Below are positions 57,579-64,000 of a stretch of 64,000 bases of DNA, piece by piece (positions within the stretch are counted from its first letter, which is position 1; every line of letters starts with the position of its first letter). The position numbers and the translations under genes are program-made. The stretch spans positions 3,162,001 through 3,226,000 of the forward strand of contig OZ255707.1 in NCBI GenBank assembly GCA_965277075.1, in the 5' to 3' direction. The notes under the pieces were generated by a model. That model saw only the letters and a program-made list of their open reading frames with translations, did not search any database and was not told the origin of the DNA. The stretch is from Lustribacter sp965277075 (GTDB taxonomy: Bacteria > Vulcanimicrobiota > Vulcanimicrobiia > Vulcanimicrobiales > Vulcanimicrobiaceae).

Positions 57579-57592
57579 GTAGCCGGGGCTAC
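57579..57592. promoter_or_regulatory. Palindrome GTAGCC-GG-GGCTAC upstream of puf
   Basis: A perfect 6-base inverted repeat with two central bases, 92 bases before pufB. TGTGAT, a Crp-like half-site, lies directly 5' of it (57572-57577). It could be bound by the Crp/Fnr protein encoded at the end of the operon; this is inferred. Confidence 0.35.
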
Positions 57593-57631
57593 CGACCCGC
57601 CTCGCTCCGAAGCGTAGTGTAGACGAAGATA

Positions 57632-57645
57632 CCGGCCTCGGCCGG
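57632..57645 (+). promoter_or_regulatory. GC hairpin CCGGCC-TC-GGCCGG in the puf leader
   Basis: A 6-base perfect inverted repeat, extended by A/T at its ends (ACCGGCC...GGCCGGGT), 38 bases before the pufB start. It may be an mRNA-stabilising 5' hairpin or a regulator site. Confidence 0.3.
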
Positions 57646-57683
57646 GTCATCGCACGCTACACATCACCTGGAGGGGTCGAACG

Positions 57684-57872
57684 TTGGCAACCGTCAATCC
57701 GGCCGCGGGCACCATGTACGAAACCGGCAACGACAACGTGCCGGAAGTCTACCGCGACTTTTTCAACAACGCAGACTGGACCGTTCACAAGTTCGTGGTC
57801 GCTGGATCATGGGCGTTTTTCATCGTCGCCGTCATCGCCCACATTCTCGTGTGGAACTGGCGGGCTTGGTAG
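57684..57872 (+). CDS. pufB: Light-harvesting complex 1 beta subunit
   Basis: The beta polypeptide of the core antenna (62 residues), a single-span membrane protein that binds bacteriochlorophyll. The signature AHILVWNWRAW is at residues 52-62 with the BChl-ligand histidine at position 53; a second conserved histidine lies 18 residues earlier (H35), as in known beta chains. The N-terminal tail is longer than usual (VYRDFFNNADWTVH). The start is TTG at 57684, eight bases after a strong TGGAGGGG ribosome-binding site. The stop is 12 bases before pufA. This is the first gene of the puf operon. Confidence 0.9.
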   Translation: MATVNPAAGTMYETGNDNVPEVYRDFFNNADWTVHKFVVAGSWAFFIVAVIAHILVWNWRAW

Positions 57873-57884
57873 GAGCTGGCTGAT

Positions 57885-58064
57885 ATGATCGTCCGTCGTT
57901 CCTACAACTTTCGCGCGAATCTCGCTGCGTATATTCTCATCGGTGTCGTCGTCGCGTTCCTGATCCACTTTATCGTGCTCAGCTCGCCGAAGTACAACTG
58001 GATTTTCCCGGTTGGCCAAGGGACCGCCGCGACTCAAGTCAACCCCGCACCTGGCGCGAAGTAA
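57885..58064 (+). CDS. pufA: Light-harvesting complex 1 alpha subunit
   Basis: The 59-residue alpha polypeptide of the core antenna. The transmembrane segment is YILIGVVVAFLIHFIVLSSP, with the BChl-ligand histidine at position 28. A tryptophan follows 11 residues later (NWI, W39), as in other LH1 alpha chains, where it hydrogen-bonds the pigment. The C-terminus is Pro/Ala/Gly rich. ATG 57885 is preceded by TAGGAGC. It lies 12 bases after pufB and 68 bases before pufL, so it is transcribed with both. Confidence 0.9.
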   Translation: MIVRRSYNFRANLAAYILIGVVVAFLIHFIVLSSPKYNWIFPVGQGTAATQVNPAPGAK

Positions 58065-58073
58065 CGCGCGTCA

Positions 58074-58089
58074 CGCCGAGTTTCCGGCG
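58074..58089 (+). other. Short hairpin between pufA and pufL (CGCCG-AGTTTC-CGGCG)
   Basis: A 5-base stem and 6-base loop in the 68-base pufA-pufL spacer. In purple bacteria, hairpins at this place protect the antenna part of the puf mRNA and raise its level over the reaction-centre part. The stem here is short, so the same role is only suggested. Confidence 0.35.
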
Positions 58090-58132
58090 AGTCTGATATC
58101 TCTGGTATCTCACGTATCTAAGGAGCGAACCC

Positions 58133-58954
58133 GTGCTCGAATTCGAAGGCACTTATCGGAAGCCCGGAAACACGCTCCTTGGCCTGGTCATCGGTCGCGA
58201 CCCGTTTGATTTCTGGGCGGGACGCTACTACGTCGGGCTGTGGGGTGCCGTATCGGTTGGCGCCGCAATCCTCGGATCGTTCTTCCTCTTCATCGCCGTC
58301 GGACAGTACGGCGACTGGGATCTTTGGCGTGCGAATATCCACCCGCCGCTGCGAGAGTTCGGGCTCGGTGTAGCTCCGTTCGATCAAGGCGGCGCGTGGC
58401 AAGTCGTCGTCATCCTGGCGAGCGTCGCGTTCGTCGCATGGGCGCTACGCGAAGTCGATATCTGTCGTAAACTCGAGATGGGGTTTCACGTTCCCCTGAT
58501 GTTCTCGTTTGCGATTTCCGCGTGGCTGACGCTGCAAGTGCTGCGCCCGCTGCTGTTGGGATGCTGGTGCGAAGGATTCGACCTGAGTTTCACCGGCCAC
58601 TTGACGTGGGTTTCCAACACCGGCTTCCGCTACATGAACTTCTATCTCAACCCGTTCCACGCGTACGCGGTGTTGGGATTCTTCCTCTCGGCGATGGTCC
58701 TCGCGATGCACGGGTCCGCGATTCTCGGCACATACAACACGGCCAAAGATCCGGTGCTTGAAGAAGCCAACGTCGACAACTTCTGGCGCGACTACATCGG
58801 CTATTCGATCGGCGAATACGGCATCCATTGGCTTGGATTCTGGCTCGCGATCTACACGTTGGTGATGAGCGATCTGTGTATCCTGACCTCCGGTCCGTGG
58901 ATCAAAGATTGGGTCGCATTCTGGCAGTGGCACCTGCCGTGGTTCCCGCACTGA
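58133..58954 (+). CDS. pufL: Photosynthetic reaction centre L subunit
   Basis: The 273-residue L protein, five membrane spans. Conserved pigment and iron ligands (purple-bacterial numbers in brackets): H156 in GHLTWVSN (L153, accessory BChl), H176 in NPFHA (L173, special pair), H193 in AMHGS (L190, iron) and H232 in GIHWLG (L230, iron); GYSIG keeps Y224/S225 (L222/L223) at the QB site. Differences: the L-E212 position is V214, while the neighbouring D213 is kept (D215); L-H168 is Y171; L-F216 is W218. GTG 58133 follows AAGGAGCGAACCC. Pairs with PufM. Confidence 0.96.
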   Translation: MLEFEGTYRKPGNTLLGLVIGRDPFDFWAGRYYVGLWGAVSVGAAILGSFFLFIAVGQYGDWDLWRANIHPPLREFGLGVAPFDQGGAWQVVVILASVAFVAWALREVDICRKLEMGFHVPLMFSFAISAWLTLQVLRPLLLGCWCEGFDLSFTGHLTWVSNTGFRYMNFYLNPFHAYAVLGFFLSAMVLAMHGSAILGTYNTAKDPVLEEANVDNFWRDYIGYSIGEYGIHWLGFWLAIYTLVMSDLCILTSGPWIKDWVAFWQWHLPWFPH

Positions 58955-58977
58955 TCGCCGCACGCGAGGCACGTTAA

Positions 58978-60021
58978 ATGGCTACCGTCATCCCCGGACC
59001 GGCGCTGCCGCCGGTACAACTGCCGCGACCGAGCGCGAAAGACTACGACGACAATCTGGGTGTGCGTATCGGCGTTCCATTCCGCATCCCGTTCTTGGCA
59101 CGCTTCGGGCTCGATACGCAACTCGGCACACTCTGGCTCGGCAGTTGGGGTGTTGCGTCGGTTGTGTTTTTCGTTGCCGGCCTCCTAGTTTTGACCTGGG
59201 CCGGCATCGCGCAAATGCAAGGCGACGTCATCTCGTACGTCCGCTACTTCGCGAACGTGCAAATCCTGCCGCCGAACGGCTTAGGCATCGCGCCGTCGCC
59301 CGCCGCCGGCGGCTTTTGGGAAATGAACCTCCTGCTATGGTCGATCTCGGTCACGTGCTGGGCGTTCCGGTGCTGGGAACGGTTGATGCGCTACAACTGG
59401 CGCCCGTATCTGTTCTTCGCGTGGGTCTCCGCAATTCTGTTGACCGCGACGATCTGGGTGTTCCGCCCGATCGCGATGGGGACGTGGGCGGAAGCGCCCG
59501 GGTTCGGGCTCAACTCCGACCTCGACTGGGCGCAAAACTTCAGCGTACTGTGGGGCAATCTCTATTACAACCCGTGGCACATGCTCGCGATCTTCTTTCT
59601 GTTCGGTTCGACGATGTTATGGGGCATGCACGGTGCCACGATTCTCGCGACGTCGGCTGAGGGCAGCCATCACGAAGTCGCCGAGATCAAAGACATGCAT
59701 TCGGGTTCGCATAAGTCGATGCTGTTTTGGCGCTGGACGATGGGTTTCAACGCCAATCCGAAGACGATTCACGATTGGATTTGGTGGTTCTCCGTCGGCG
59801 TCGTGGTCTCGAGCGCGATCGGAATCATTTCGACCGGTTGGGTCACGAACGACTGGTATGTCTGGGCCGTCGATCACGGTATCGTCGCCCAATACGGACC
59901 GATGACGCGCGAAGCGATCAATCAGCGTCCAAATGAAGTGCCGCTCGAAATTCCGATTTACTTTCCGGCGCCGCCCGGAGCCGGCACGACGGTCAACGGT
60001 GTTAATGGAGCTCCCAAGTGA
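58978..60021 (+). CDS. pufM: Photosynthetic reaction centre M subunit
   Basis: The 347-residue M protein, with a long Pro/Ala-rich C-terminal extension (about 25 residues beyond the usual end). Alignment to purple-bacterial M runs one residue behind. H201 (M202, special pair), H218 (M219, iron), E233 (M234, iron) and H265 (M266, iron) are kept, and W251 (M252) lies in FWRWTMGFNA. The accessory-BChl ligand histidine M182 is replaced by D181 (NSDLDWAQNF), and tyrosine M210 by F209 (FFLFGSTML). ATG 58978 is 23 bases after pufL. The stop overlaps pufC (GTGA). Confidence 0.96.
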   Translation: MATVIPGPALPPVQLPRPSAKDYDDNLGVRIGVPFRIPFLARFGLDTQLGTLWLGSWGVASVVFFVAGLLVLTWAGIAQMQGDVISYVRYFANVQILPPNGLGIAPSPAAGGFWEMNLLLWSISVTCWAFRCWERLMRYNWRPYLFFAWVSAILLTATIWVFRPIAMGTWAEAPGFGLNSDLDWAQNFSVLWGNLYYNPWHMLAIFFLFGSTMLWGMHGATILATSAEGSHHEVAEIKDMHSGSHKSMLFWRWTMGFNANPKTIHDWIWWFSVGVVVSSAIGIISTGWVTNDWYVWAVDHGIVAQYGPMTREAINQRPNEVPLEIPIYFPAPPGAGTTVNGVNGAPK

Positions 60022-60983
60022 AGTTGTTCCGCCGGTTTCTCGGTCCGCTCGTCATCATCGTGACGCTCTCGCTCGCCGGCTTCGCGCAGCCCCTCCTCGA
60101 GCGAGCCCGCGCGCAGGACATGTCGAGCGCGGGCACCGAGCCGAAAGCCGCCTCGACGAGCGCGCCGTATACGTCGTCGTCGCTCGGTACGGGGGGAAGC
60201 GGCTACATCAGTCCGGAGCAGGCGAAAGGCGTCGGTCCCGTCGACCAAAGCGCGCCGCTCGATTTCTCGACGCAGCCGAAATCCGTGCCCCGCGTGTACG
60301 TTCCCGGCAAACTCTATAACGTCCAAGTCGACAAAGGATATGACTACGGCGGTTTGATCAATCAGATGAACTATCAGGCCGCGGCACTGGGCGTGCAATG
60401 CACGTACTGTCACAACGTCGGTAACTACGCGTACGACACGGCGACGAAAAAACTCGCGCGCACCATGCTGATCATGACGAACAACGTCGCGCACCAATGG
60501 GTCGATCCGGTGAAAAAAGATTATCCCAATTACGCCGTCAACGGTGCCGTCGGATGCATCACGTGTCATCGCGGGCAACCGCGCATGGGCGTCTCGTACA
60601 ACGTCGTGCCCGTGCAATACCTCGACTACAAATACAAATCGACCAAACAAGCCGGGTATGCGGTCAACTCGATGTATTCCGCGGCGAAATCGCTCGGCGT
60701 CAACTGCCTGTTCTGTCACAACTCCGCGGACTTCATCTCCTTGCAATACTATCCGACGAACCAGATCGCGCATCGCATGTGGCGCATGGTCGATGCGATC
60801 AACCACCAGTATCTGGCGGCAAGCGTCAAGGCCGTGACGTGTTACACCTGCCATCAAGGAGCGAAGTGGCCACAAGCGCTGGTGACTGCGGGATTGAACC
60901 AAACGCCGGTTGAAGCCGCTGCAGCACATCCCGAGGTTCACGAGAATCCCGGTGCCCACTTAGCGTCAGGGGCGCAACTCTGA
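60018..60983 (+). CDS. pufC: Reaction-centre tetrahaem cytochrome c subunit
   Basis: A 321-residue periplasmic cytochrome that re-reduces the photo-oxidised special pair. Four CxxCH haem motifs stand at residues 128-132 (CTYCH), 180-184 (CITCH), 230-234 (CLFCH) and 275-279 (CYTCH), in two pairs as in PufC. The N-terminus is a signal or anchor (FLGPLVIIVTLSLAGFAQPL). No lipobox cysteine follows it, so unlike some PufC proteins it is not lipid-anchored, and may keep an uncleaved N-terminal helix. GTG 60018 overlaps the pufM stop. Confidence 0.94.
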   Translation: MKLFRRFLGPLVIIVTLSLAGFAQPLLERARAQDMSSAGTEPKAASTSAPYTSSSLGTGGSGYISPEQAKGVGPVDQSAPLDFSTQPKSVPRVYVPGKLYNVQVDKGYDYGGLINQMNYQAAALGVQCTYCHNVGNYAYDTATKKLARTMLIMTNNVAHQWVDPVKKDYPNYAVNGAVGCITCHRGQPRMGVSYNVVPVQYLDYKYKSTKQAGYAVNSMYSAAKSLGVNCLFCHNSADFISLQYYPTNQIAHRMWRMVDAINHQYLAASVKAVTCYTCHQGAKWPQALVTAGLNQTPVEAAAAHPEVHENPGAHLASGAQL

Positions 60984-61664
60984 TTGGACCTGTTCTGGAG
61001 TCTGCCGTACGCGCGAGATGTCGAAGGGCTCAAGAAGCCCCTCGACGATCTTTTCGGCAGCGTCGTTCCCCGCATGTACGATGAGCGAACATCGATCTCA
61101 GATCCGGAACATGCACCCAACCGTACCTTTTTGTGCACGTCCGGAACGATCAAGGCGACGAAGCTGCTGGCAAGCGGGCGCGAGATCCTCATTACGATCT
61201 TGCAATCGGGATCGCTCTGGAGCGATCGCGCGGTGCTAAATGGTTATTGGAAGGATGTTTTTCTCGAGGCGATGGAGCCGACGACGATCGTCGCCGTCGA
61301 CAACGACGTCTTCGAGCGCTCGATTCGCGTGCGGCCGGAGCATCTTGCAACGTTTATGATGCGGATCAGCGATCAAGTCTCCGACGCACTGACGCTGCTC
61401 GATGACTTCCGCGGACGCGATGTCGCCTCGCGTCTGGCGCGCGTACTCGTACGATTCTCGCGTGAGTACGGCGTGCCGACCGAAACCGGCGTGCGGATTG
61501 AACTGCCCGTGACGCATCAGGACCTCGCGAACATGATCGGAACGGCACGTGAGACCGTCTCGCGCAATATGGCACGCTTCCGGCAACAGGGCTACGTTCG
61601 GGACGGCCACATGGCGACGCTCGAGATTCTCAAATTGGAGTCGCTCGAAGCGTTGATCGTGTAA
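60984..61664 (+). CDS. Crp/Fnr-family transcriptional regulator
   Basis: A 226-residue regulator with an N-terminal cyclic-nucleotide-binding-like barrel (TSGTIKATKLLASGREILIT, LQSGSLWSDRAVL) and a C-terminal winged HTH (LPVTHQDLANMIGTARETVS, RNMARFRQQGYVRD). No cysteine cluster of the Fnr type is present, so it is more like a Crp or FixK sensor with an altered ligand site. TTG 60984 follows the pufC stop directly, so it is likely the last gene of the puf operon and may feed back on the puf promoter. The GCTAC palindrome at 57579 is a candidate target. Confidence 0.88.
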   Translation: MDLFWSLPYARDVEGLKKPLDDLFGSVVPRMYDERTSISDPEHAPNRTFLCTSGTIKATKLLASGREILITILQSGSLWSDRAVLNGYWKDVFLEAMEPTTIVAVDNDVFERSIRVRPEHLATFMMRISDQVSDALTLLDDFRGRDVASRLARVLVRFSREYGVPTETGVRIELPVTHQDLANMIGTARETVSRNMARFRQQGYVRDGHMATLEILKLESLEALIV

Positions 61665-61666
61665 TC

Positions 61667-62782
61667 GTGAGCGGTGTTCGCGTTCTGGTCGGAACTCGCA
61701 AAGGCGCGTTCGTTCTCACCTCGGACGAGCGGCGCGCCTCGTGGAAGATCGACGGTCCGCACTTTCCCGGCTGGGAAATCTACCACGTCAACGGGTCGCC
61801 GTGCGAACCGAACCGGCTGTACGCCTCGCAGAGTTCGGCCTGGTTCGGTCAAGTCGTGCACCGCTCCGACGACGGCGGCGCGAGCTGGAATCCGGTCGGG
61901 AATCGCTTCGTGTACGACGGCGTTCCCGGAACGCATCAGTGGTACGATGGGACGCCGCACCCGTGGGAATTCGCGCGCGTGTGGCATTTCGAGCCGTCGC
62001 CGACCGATCCCGACACGGTCTATGCAGGGGTCGAGGACGCGGCACTGTTTCGCTCGACGGATGGCGGCGGGACGTGGGAAGAACTCGCGGGGCTGCGCGG
62101 CCACGACACCGGTTCATCATGGCAGCCGGGTGCCGGCGGAATGTGTCTGCACACGATCGTGCTTGATCCGCATATGCCGGGGCGCATGTTCGTCGCCATC
62201 TCGGCGGCCGGCGCATTTCGCAGCGACGACGGCGGTGCGTCCTGGAAACCGATCAATCGCGGACTGCGCTCGGAACAGATTCCCGATCCGACCGCCGAGG
62301 TCGGTCACTGCGTGCATCGGATTGCGATGCACGGCTCACGCCCGAACGTTTTGTTCATGCAGAAACATTGGGACGTCATGCGCAGCGATGACGCCGGCGA
62401 TACGTGGCGCGAGATCAGCGGCAATCTTCCGACGGATTTCGGCTTCACGATCGGCGTGCACGCACACGAGCCGGAAACGGTATTCGTCGTTCCGATCAAG
62501 AGCGATTCGCAGCACTTCCCGCTCGATGGAGCGTTACGCGTCTATCGCAGCCAAAGCGGTGGCGACGAGTGGGAGGCTCTGACCGAAGGGCTTCCGCAGC
62601 GCGACTGTTACGTCAACGTGCTGCGCGATGCGATGGCCGTCGATTTGCTCGACGACTGCGGCGTCTATTTCGGCACGACGGGCGGCCAGGTCTACGCGTC
62701 GGCGAACGGGGGCGATTCGTGGTCGGCGGTCGTCCGCGACCTTCCCGCCGTGTTGTCGGTCGAGGTGCAGACGCTCGTATGA
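61667..62782 (+). CDS. BNR/sialidase-like beta-propeller protein
   Basis: A 371-residue cytoplasmic-looking protein without a signal peptide. It has at least five BNR/Asp-box repeats (SDDGGASWNPV, STDGGGTWEEL, SDDGGASWKPI, SDDAGDTWREI, SANGGDSWSAV) of the kind found in VPS10/sialidase-type propellers. The Asp boxes are structural rather than catalytic. GTG 61667 starts two bases after the Crp/Fnr stop, and the MoaD/ThiS-like gene overlaps its end by four bases (ATGA). Probable role: ligand or glycan binding; not determined. Confidence 0.78.
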   Translation: MSGVRVLVGTRKGAFVLTSDERRASWKIDGPHFPGWEIYHVNGSPCEPNRLYASQSSAWFGQVVHRSDDGGASWNPVGNRFVYDGVPGTHQWYDGTPHPWEFARVWHFEPSPTDPDTVYAGVEDAALFRSTDGGGTWEELAGLRGHDTGSSWQPGAGGMCLHTIVLDPHMPGRMFVAISAAGAFRSDDGGASWKPINRGLRSEQIPDPTAEVGHCVHRIAMHGSRPNVLFMQKHWDVMRSDDAGDTWREISGNLPTDFGFTIGVHAHEPETVFVVPIKSDSQHFPLDGALRVYRSQSGGDEWEALTEGLPQRDCYVNVLRDAMAVDLLDDCGVYFGTTGGQVYASANGGDSWSAVVRDLPAVLSVEVQTLV

Positions 62783-63072
62783 TTCGCGTTGTCGTGCCGC
62801 CGAATTTGCGAGTCCTCGCCGGCGTGCCCGATGAGGTGATGCTGGACGTCGCGGCCGTCACCCAGCGTTCGATGCTCGACGCGCTCGAGTCGCAATACCC
62901 GGTGTTGTGCGGTACCATTCGCGATCACGTCACAAAACAGCGGCGTCCGTTCGTGCGTTTCTTCGCGTGCGAGCGCGACCTTTCGCACGAATCACCCGAT
63001 GCGCCCCTCCCGGATGCCGTAACGCGCGGTCGCGAGCCGTTCTTGATCGTCGGGGCGATGTCGGGCGGCTGA
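62779..63072 (+). CDS. MoaD/ThiS-like ubiquitin-fold protein
   Basis: A 97-residue beta-grasp protein. It begins MIRVVVPPNLRVLAGV, contains VMLDVAAVTQRSMLDALESQ and ends in a Gly-Gly dipeptide (IVGAMSGG). In MoaD/ThiS that dipeptide carries the activated thiocarboxylate. It may supply sulfur for molybdopterin, thiamine or another cofactor, or modify protein. ATG 62779 overlaps the BNR gene stop, so the two are coupled; a BNR-MoaD/ThiS pair is unusual. Convergent with bluB by a seven-base gap. Confidence 0.72.
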   Translation: MIRVVVPPNLRVLAGVPDEVMLDVAAVTQRSMLDALESQYPVLCGTIRDHVTKQRRPFVRFFACERDLSHESPDAPLPDAVTRGREPFLIVGAMSGG

Positions 63073-63079
63073 AAAGGGT

Positions 63080-63730
63080 TCACCGCTGGATCACATCTGC
63101 CGCCGCCGGATCGCTCGTCTCCCAACCGGCGCGGGCGAGTTCCCGATCGATGTGTTCTTCAACCGGGTAGCCGACGCACAGATAGGCGATGAACCTCCAG
63201 GCCGGATCGACGTCCATGATGTGCCGGATGCGTTGCGGATCGAGAATCGATACCCAGCCGACGCCGAGTCCGTACGCGCGCGCCGCGAGCGCAAACGTCT
63301 GCACGGCCGCAACGACGGAATAGGAAAGCGTTTGCGGCATCTGAAGCTGCCCGAGGCCGCTGCCGCGCGGTGTCCCCTCGTCGGCGAAGGTCGCCAACTG
63401 AACCGGTGCGTTCCGCAGGCCCGCAAGTTTGAGCGAGGCATACAACGCCGCCCTCGCGCCGGAATACGACGCCAAGGCATCCCCGTTGCAGCGTTCGTAC
63501 TCGACGGCGACGGCCTCGCGCCGCGCCGGGTCGGAGACCTGAACGAATCGGGCCGGCTGACTGTAGCCGACCGACGGCGCCCATGCCGTCAGGCCGATCA
63601 GATCCCGGAGGAGCGCCGGATCGACGGGGCGTTCCGCGAACCGCCGCACGTCCCGGCGCCAACGGAACAACGTCCCGAGTTCCGCCCGAAACGACGCAGA
63701 AAACGTTGGGACCGAATCGTCTGAATCCAC
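63080..63730 (-). CDS. bluB: 5,6-dimethylbenzimidazole synthase
   Basis: A flavin-destroying nitroreductase-fold enzyme (216 residues) that makes the lower ligand of cobalamin from FMN. Family stretches are FRWRRDVRRFAERPVDPALL, TAWAPSVGYSQPARFVQVSD, LYASLKLAGLRNAPVQLATF, YSVVAAVQTFALAARAYGLG, VGWVSILDPQRIRHIM and LCVGYPVEEHIDRELARAGW. They distinguish BluB from ordinary nitroreductases. It stands alone, divergent from the cystathionine synthase-like gene. Cobalamin is needed for the anaerobic (BchE) route of bacteriochlorophyll ring formation, but no cob or bch genes are in the window. Confidence 0.85.
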   Translation of the reverse strand: MDSDDSVPTFSASFRAELGTLFRWRRDVRRFAERPVDPALLRDLIGLTAWAPSVGYSQPARFVQVSDPARREAVAVEYERCNGDALASYSGARAALYASLKLAGLRNAPVQLATFADEGTPRGSGLGQLQMPQTLSYSVVAAVQTFALAARAYGLGVGWVSILDPQRIRHIMDVDPAWRFIAYLCVGYPVEEHIDRELARAGWETSDPAAADVIQR

Positions 63731-63778
63731 GGTGAGGCGCTTCGACGGATGGCGGTGCCTTTCGTCGAAGATCGCAGC

Positions 63779-64000
63779 ATGACGGTCTCGACGGTTTCCG
63801 GTCTCACCTACTTCGAGAACGCGCTCGATGCGGTGGGACGTACCCCGCTCGTCCGGCTCAACAGCGTGATCGACGGTGCGCGTGCGCTGGTGTTGGCGAA
63901 GGTTGAATACGTCAATCCGGGCGGCAGCGTGAAAGACCGGCCCGCCGTCGACATGATTCGCGACGCGGAAGCGCGCGGCGTCCTCAAACGCGGCTCGACG
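63779..64000 (+). CDS. PLP-dependent cysteine/cystathionine beta-synthase family enzyme (5' part)
   Basis: The first 74 codons of a fold-type II PLP enzyme; the rest lies beyond the window. VGRTPLVRLNSVIDGARALV and AKVEYVNPGGSVKDRPAVDM match cystathionine beta-synthase and cysteine synthase, with the PLP lysine in SVKDR. The phrase VLAKVEYVNPGGSVKDR favours the cystathionine beta-synthase branch. The ATG at 63779 fits the family N-terminus; an in-frame ATG at 63749 would add ten residues. The open end leaves the C-terminal domains unknown. Confidence 0.8.
   Translation, partial: MTVSTVSGLTYFENALDAVGRTPLVRLNSVIDGARALVLAKVEYVNPGGSVKDRPAVDMIRDAEARGVLKRGST

Overview
The window is about 64 kb of GC-rich chromosome with densely packed, mostly overlapping genes. 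It is a diderm, because it encodes a TonB-receptor-type outer-membrane protein, and it carries a complete type-II photosynthetic reaction-centre operon (pufB-pufA-pufL-pufM-pufC) followed by a Crp/Fnr regulator. The reaction-centre proteins differ from the proteobacterial pattern at several key residues. The accessory genes also do not look proteobacterial: a plant/cyanobacterial-type phytoene desaturase, a UDP-sulfoquinovose synthase, a FolK-FolE2 fusion and HTH-ATPase-TPR regulators. My best guess is a phototrophic member of Candidatus Eremiobacterota (WPS-2) or a relative; this is inferred from gene content and not proven.

Layout. 1-4 kb: catabolic remnants (solute-binding protein, FAH-fold hydrolase, frameshifted ACMSD-type amidohydrolase, a Dps fragment). 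3-11 kb: HAD phosphatase with a GT87-type membrane glycosyltransferase, a small secreted protein, a LysR regulator with an exported racemase-fold protein, and a large TonB-dependent-receptor-like protein. 11-17.5 kb: envelope and glycan genes, two glycosyltransferase proteins, a broken MFS transporter and sqdB. 17.5-23 kb: a PAS-GAF-SpoIIE phosphatase signalling protein and a MacB-type ABC exporter with an SGNH hydrolase. 23-35 kb: an internally deleted aminotransferase, a large secreted zinc protease, folate synthesis (folP, folK-folE2), a GH1/glycosyltransferase/DUF2461 run, an M48 protease and an Mrp/ApbC ATPase. 35-38 kb: carotenoid genes crtP-crtB. 38-46 kb: DUF4331 and TPR proteins and two HTH-ATPase-TPR regulators, part of it enclosed by imperfect direct repeats. 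46-57.5 kb: a second catabolic region with an FAH hydrolase, a split chromate transporter, an ABC importer whose genes are interrupted by a divergent cupin pair, a Rieske oxygenase, a GntR regulator and a Leu/Ile/Val-type binding protein. 57.7-61.7 kb: the puf operon plus Crp/Fnr. 61.7-64 kb: a BNR-repeat protein, a MoaD/ThiS-like protein, bluB and the start of a cystathionine beta-synthase-like gene.

How the parts fit. The photosynthetic theme links the antenna and reaction-centre genes, carotenoid synthesis, possibly sulfolipid synthesis, and perhaps cobalamin lower-ligand synthesis. The aromatic/organic-acid theme links two FAH-fold hydrolases, the amidohydrolase, the Rieske oxygenase, cupins and three solute-binding proteins. 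Together they suggest a photoheterotroph-like scavenger. Several genes are visibly damaged (frameshifts at about 2190 and about 14030, loss of the catalytic region in the aminotransferase, a Dps stub). These could be real decay or assembly errors. No rRNA, tRNA, CRISPR array or insertion sequence was recognised.
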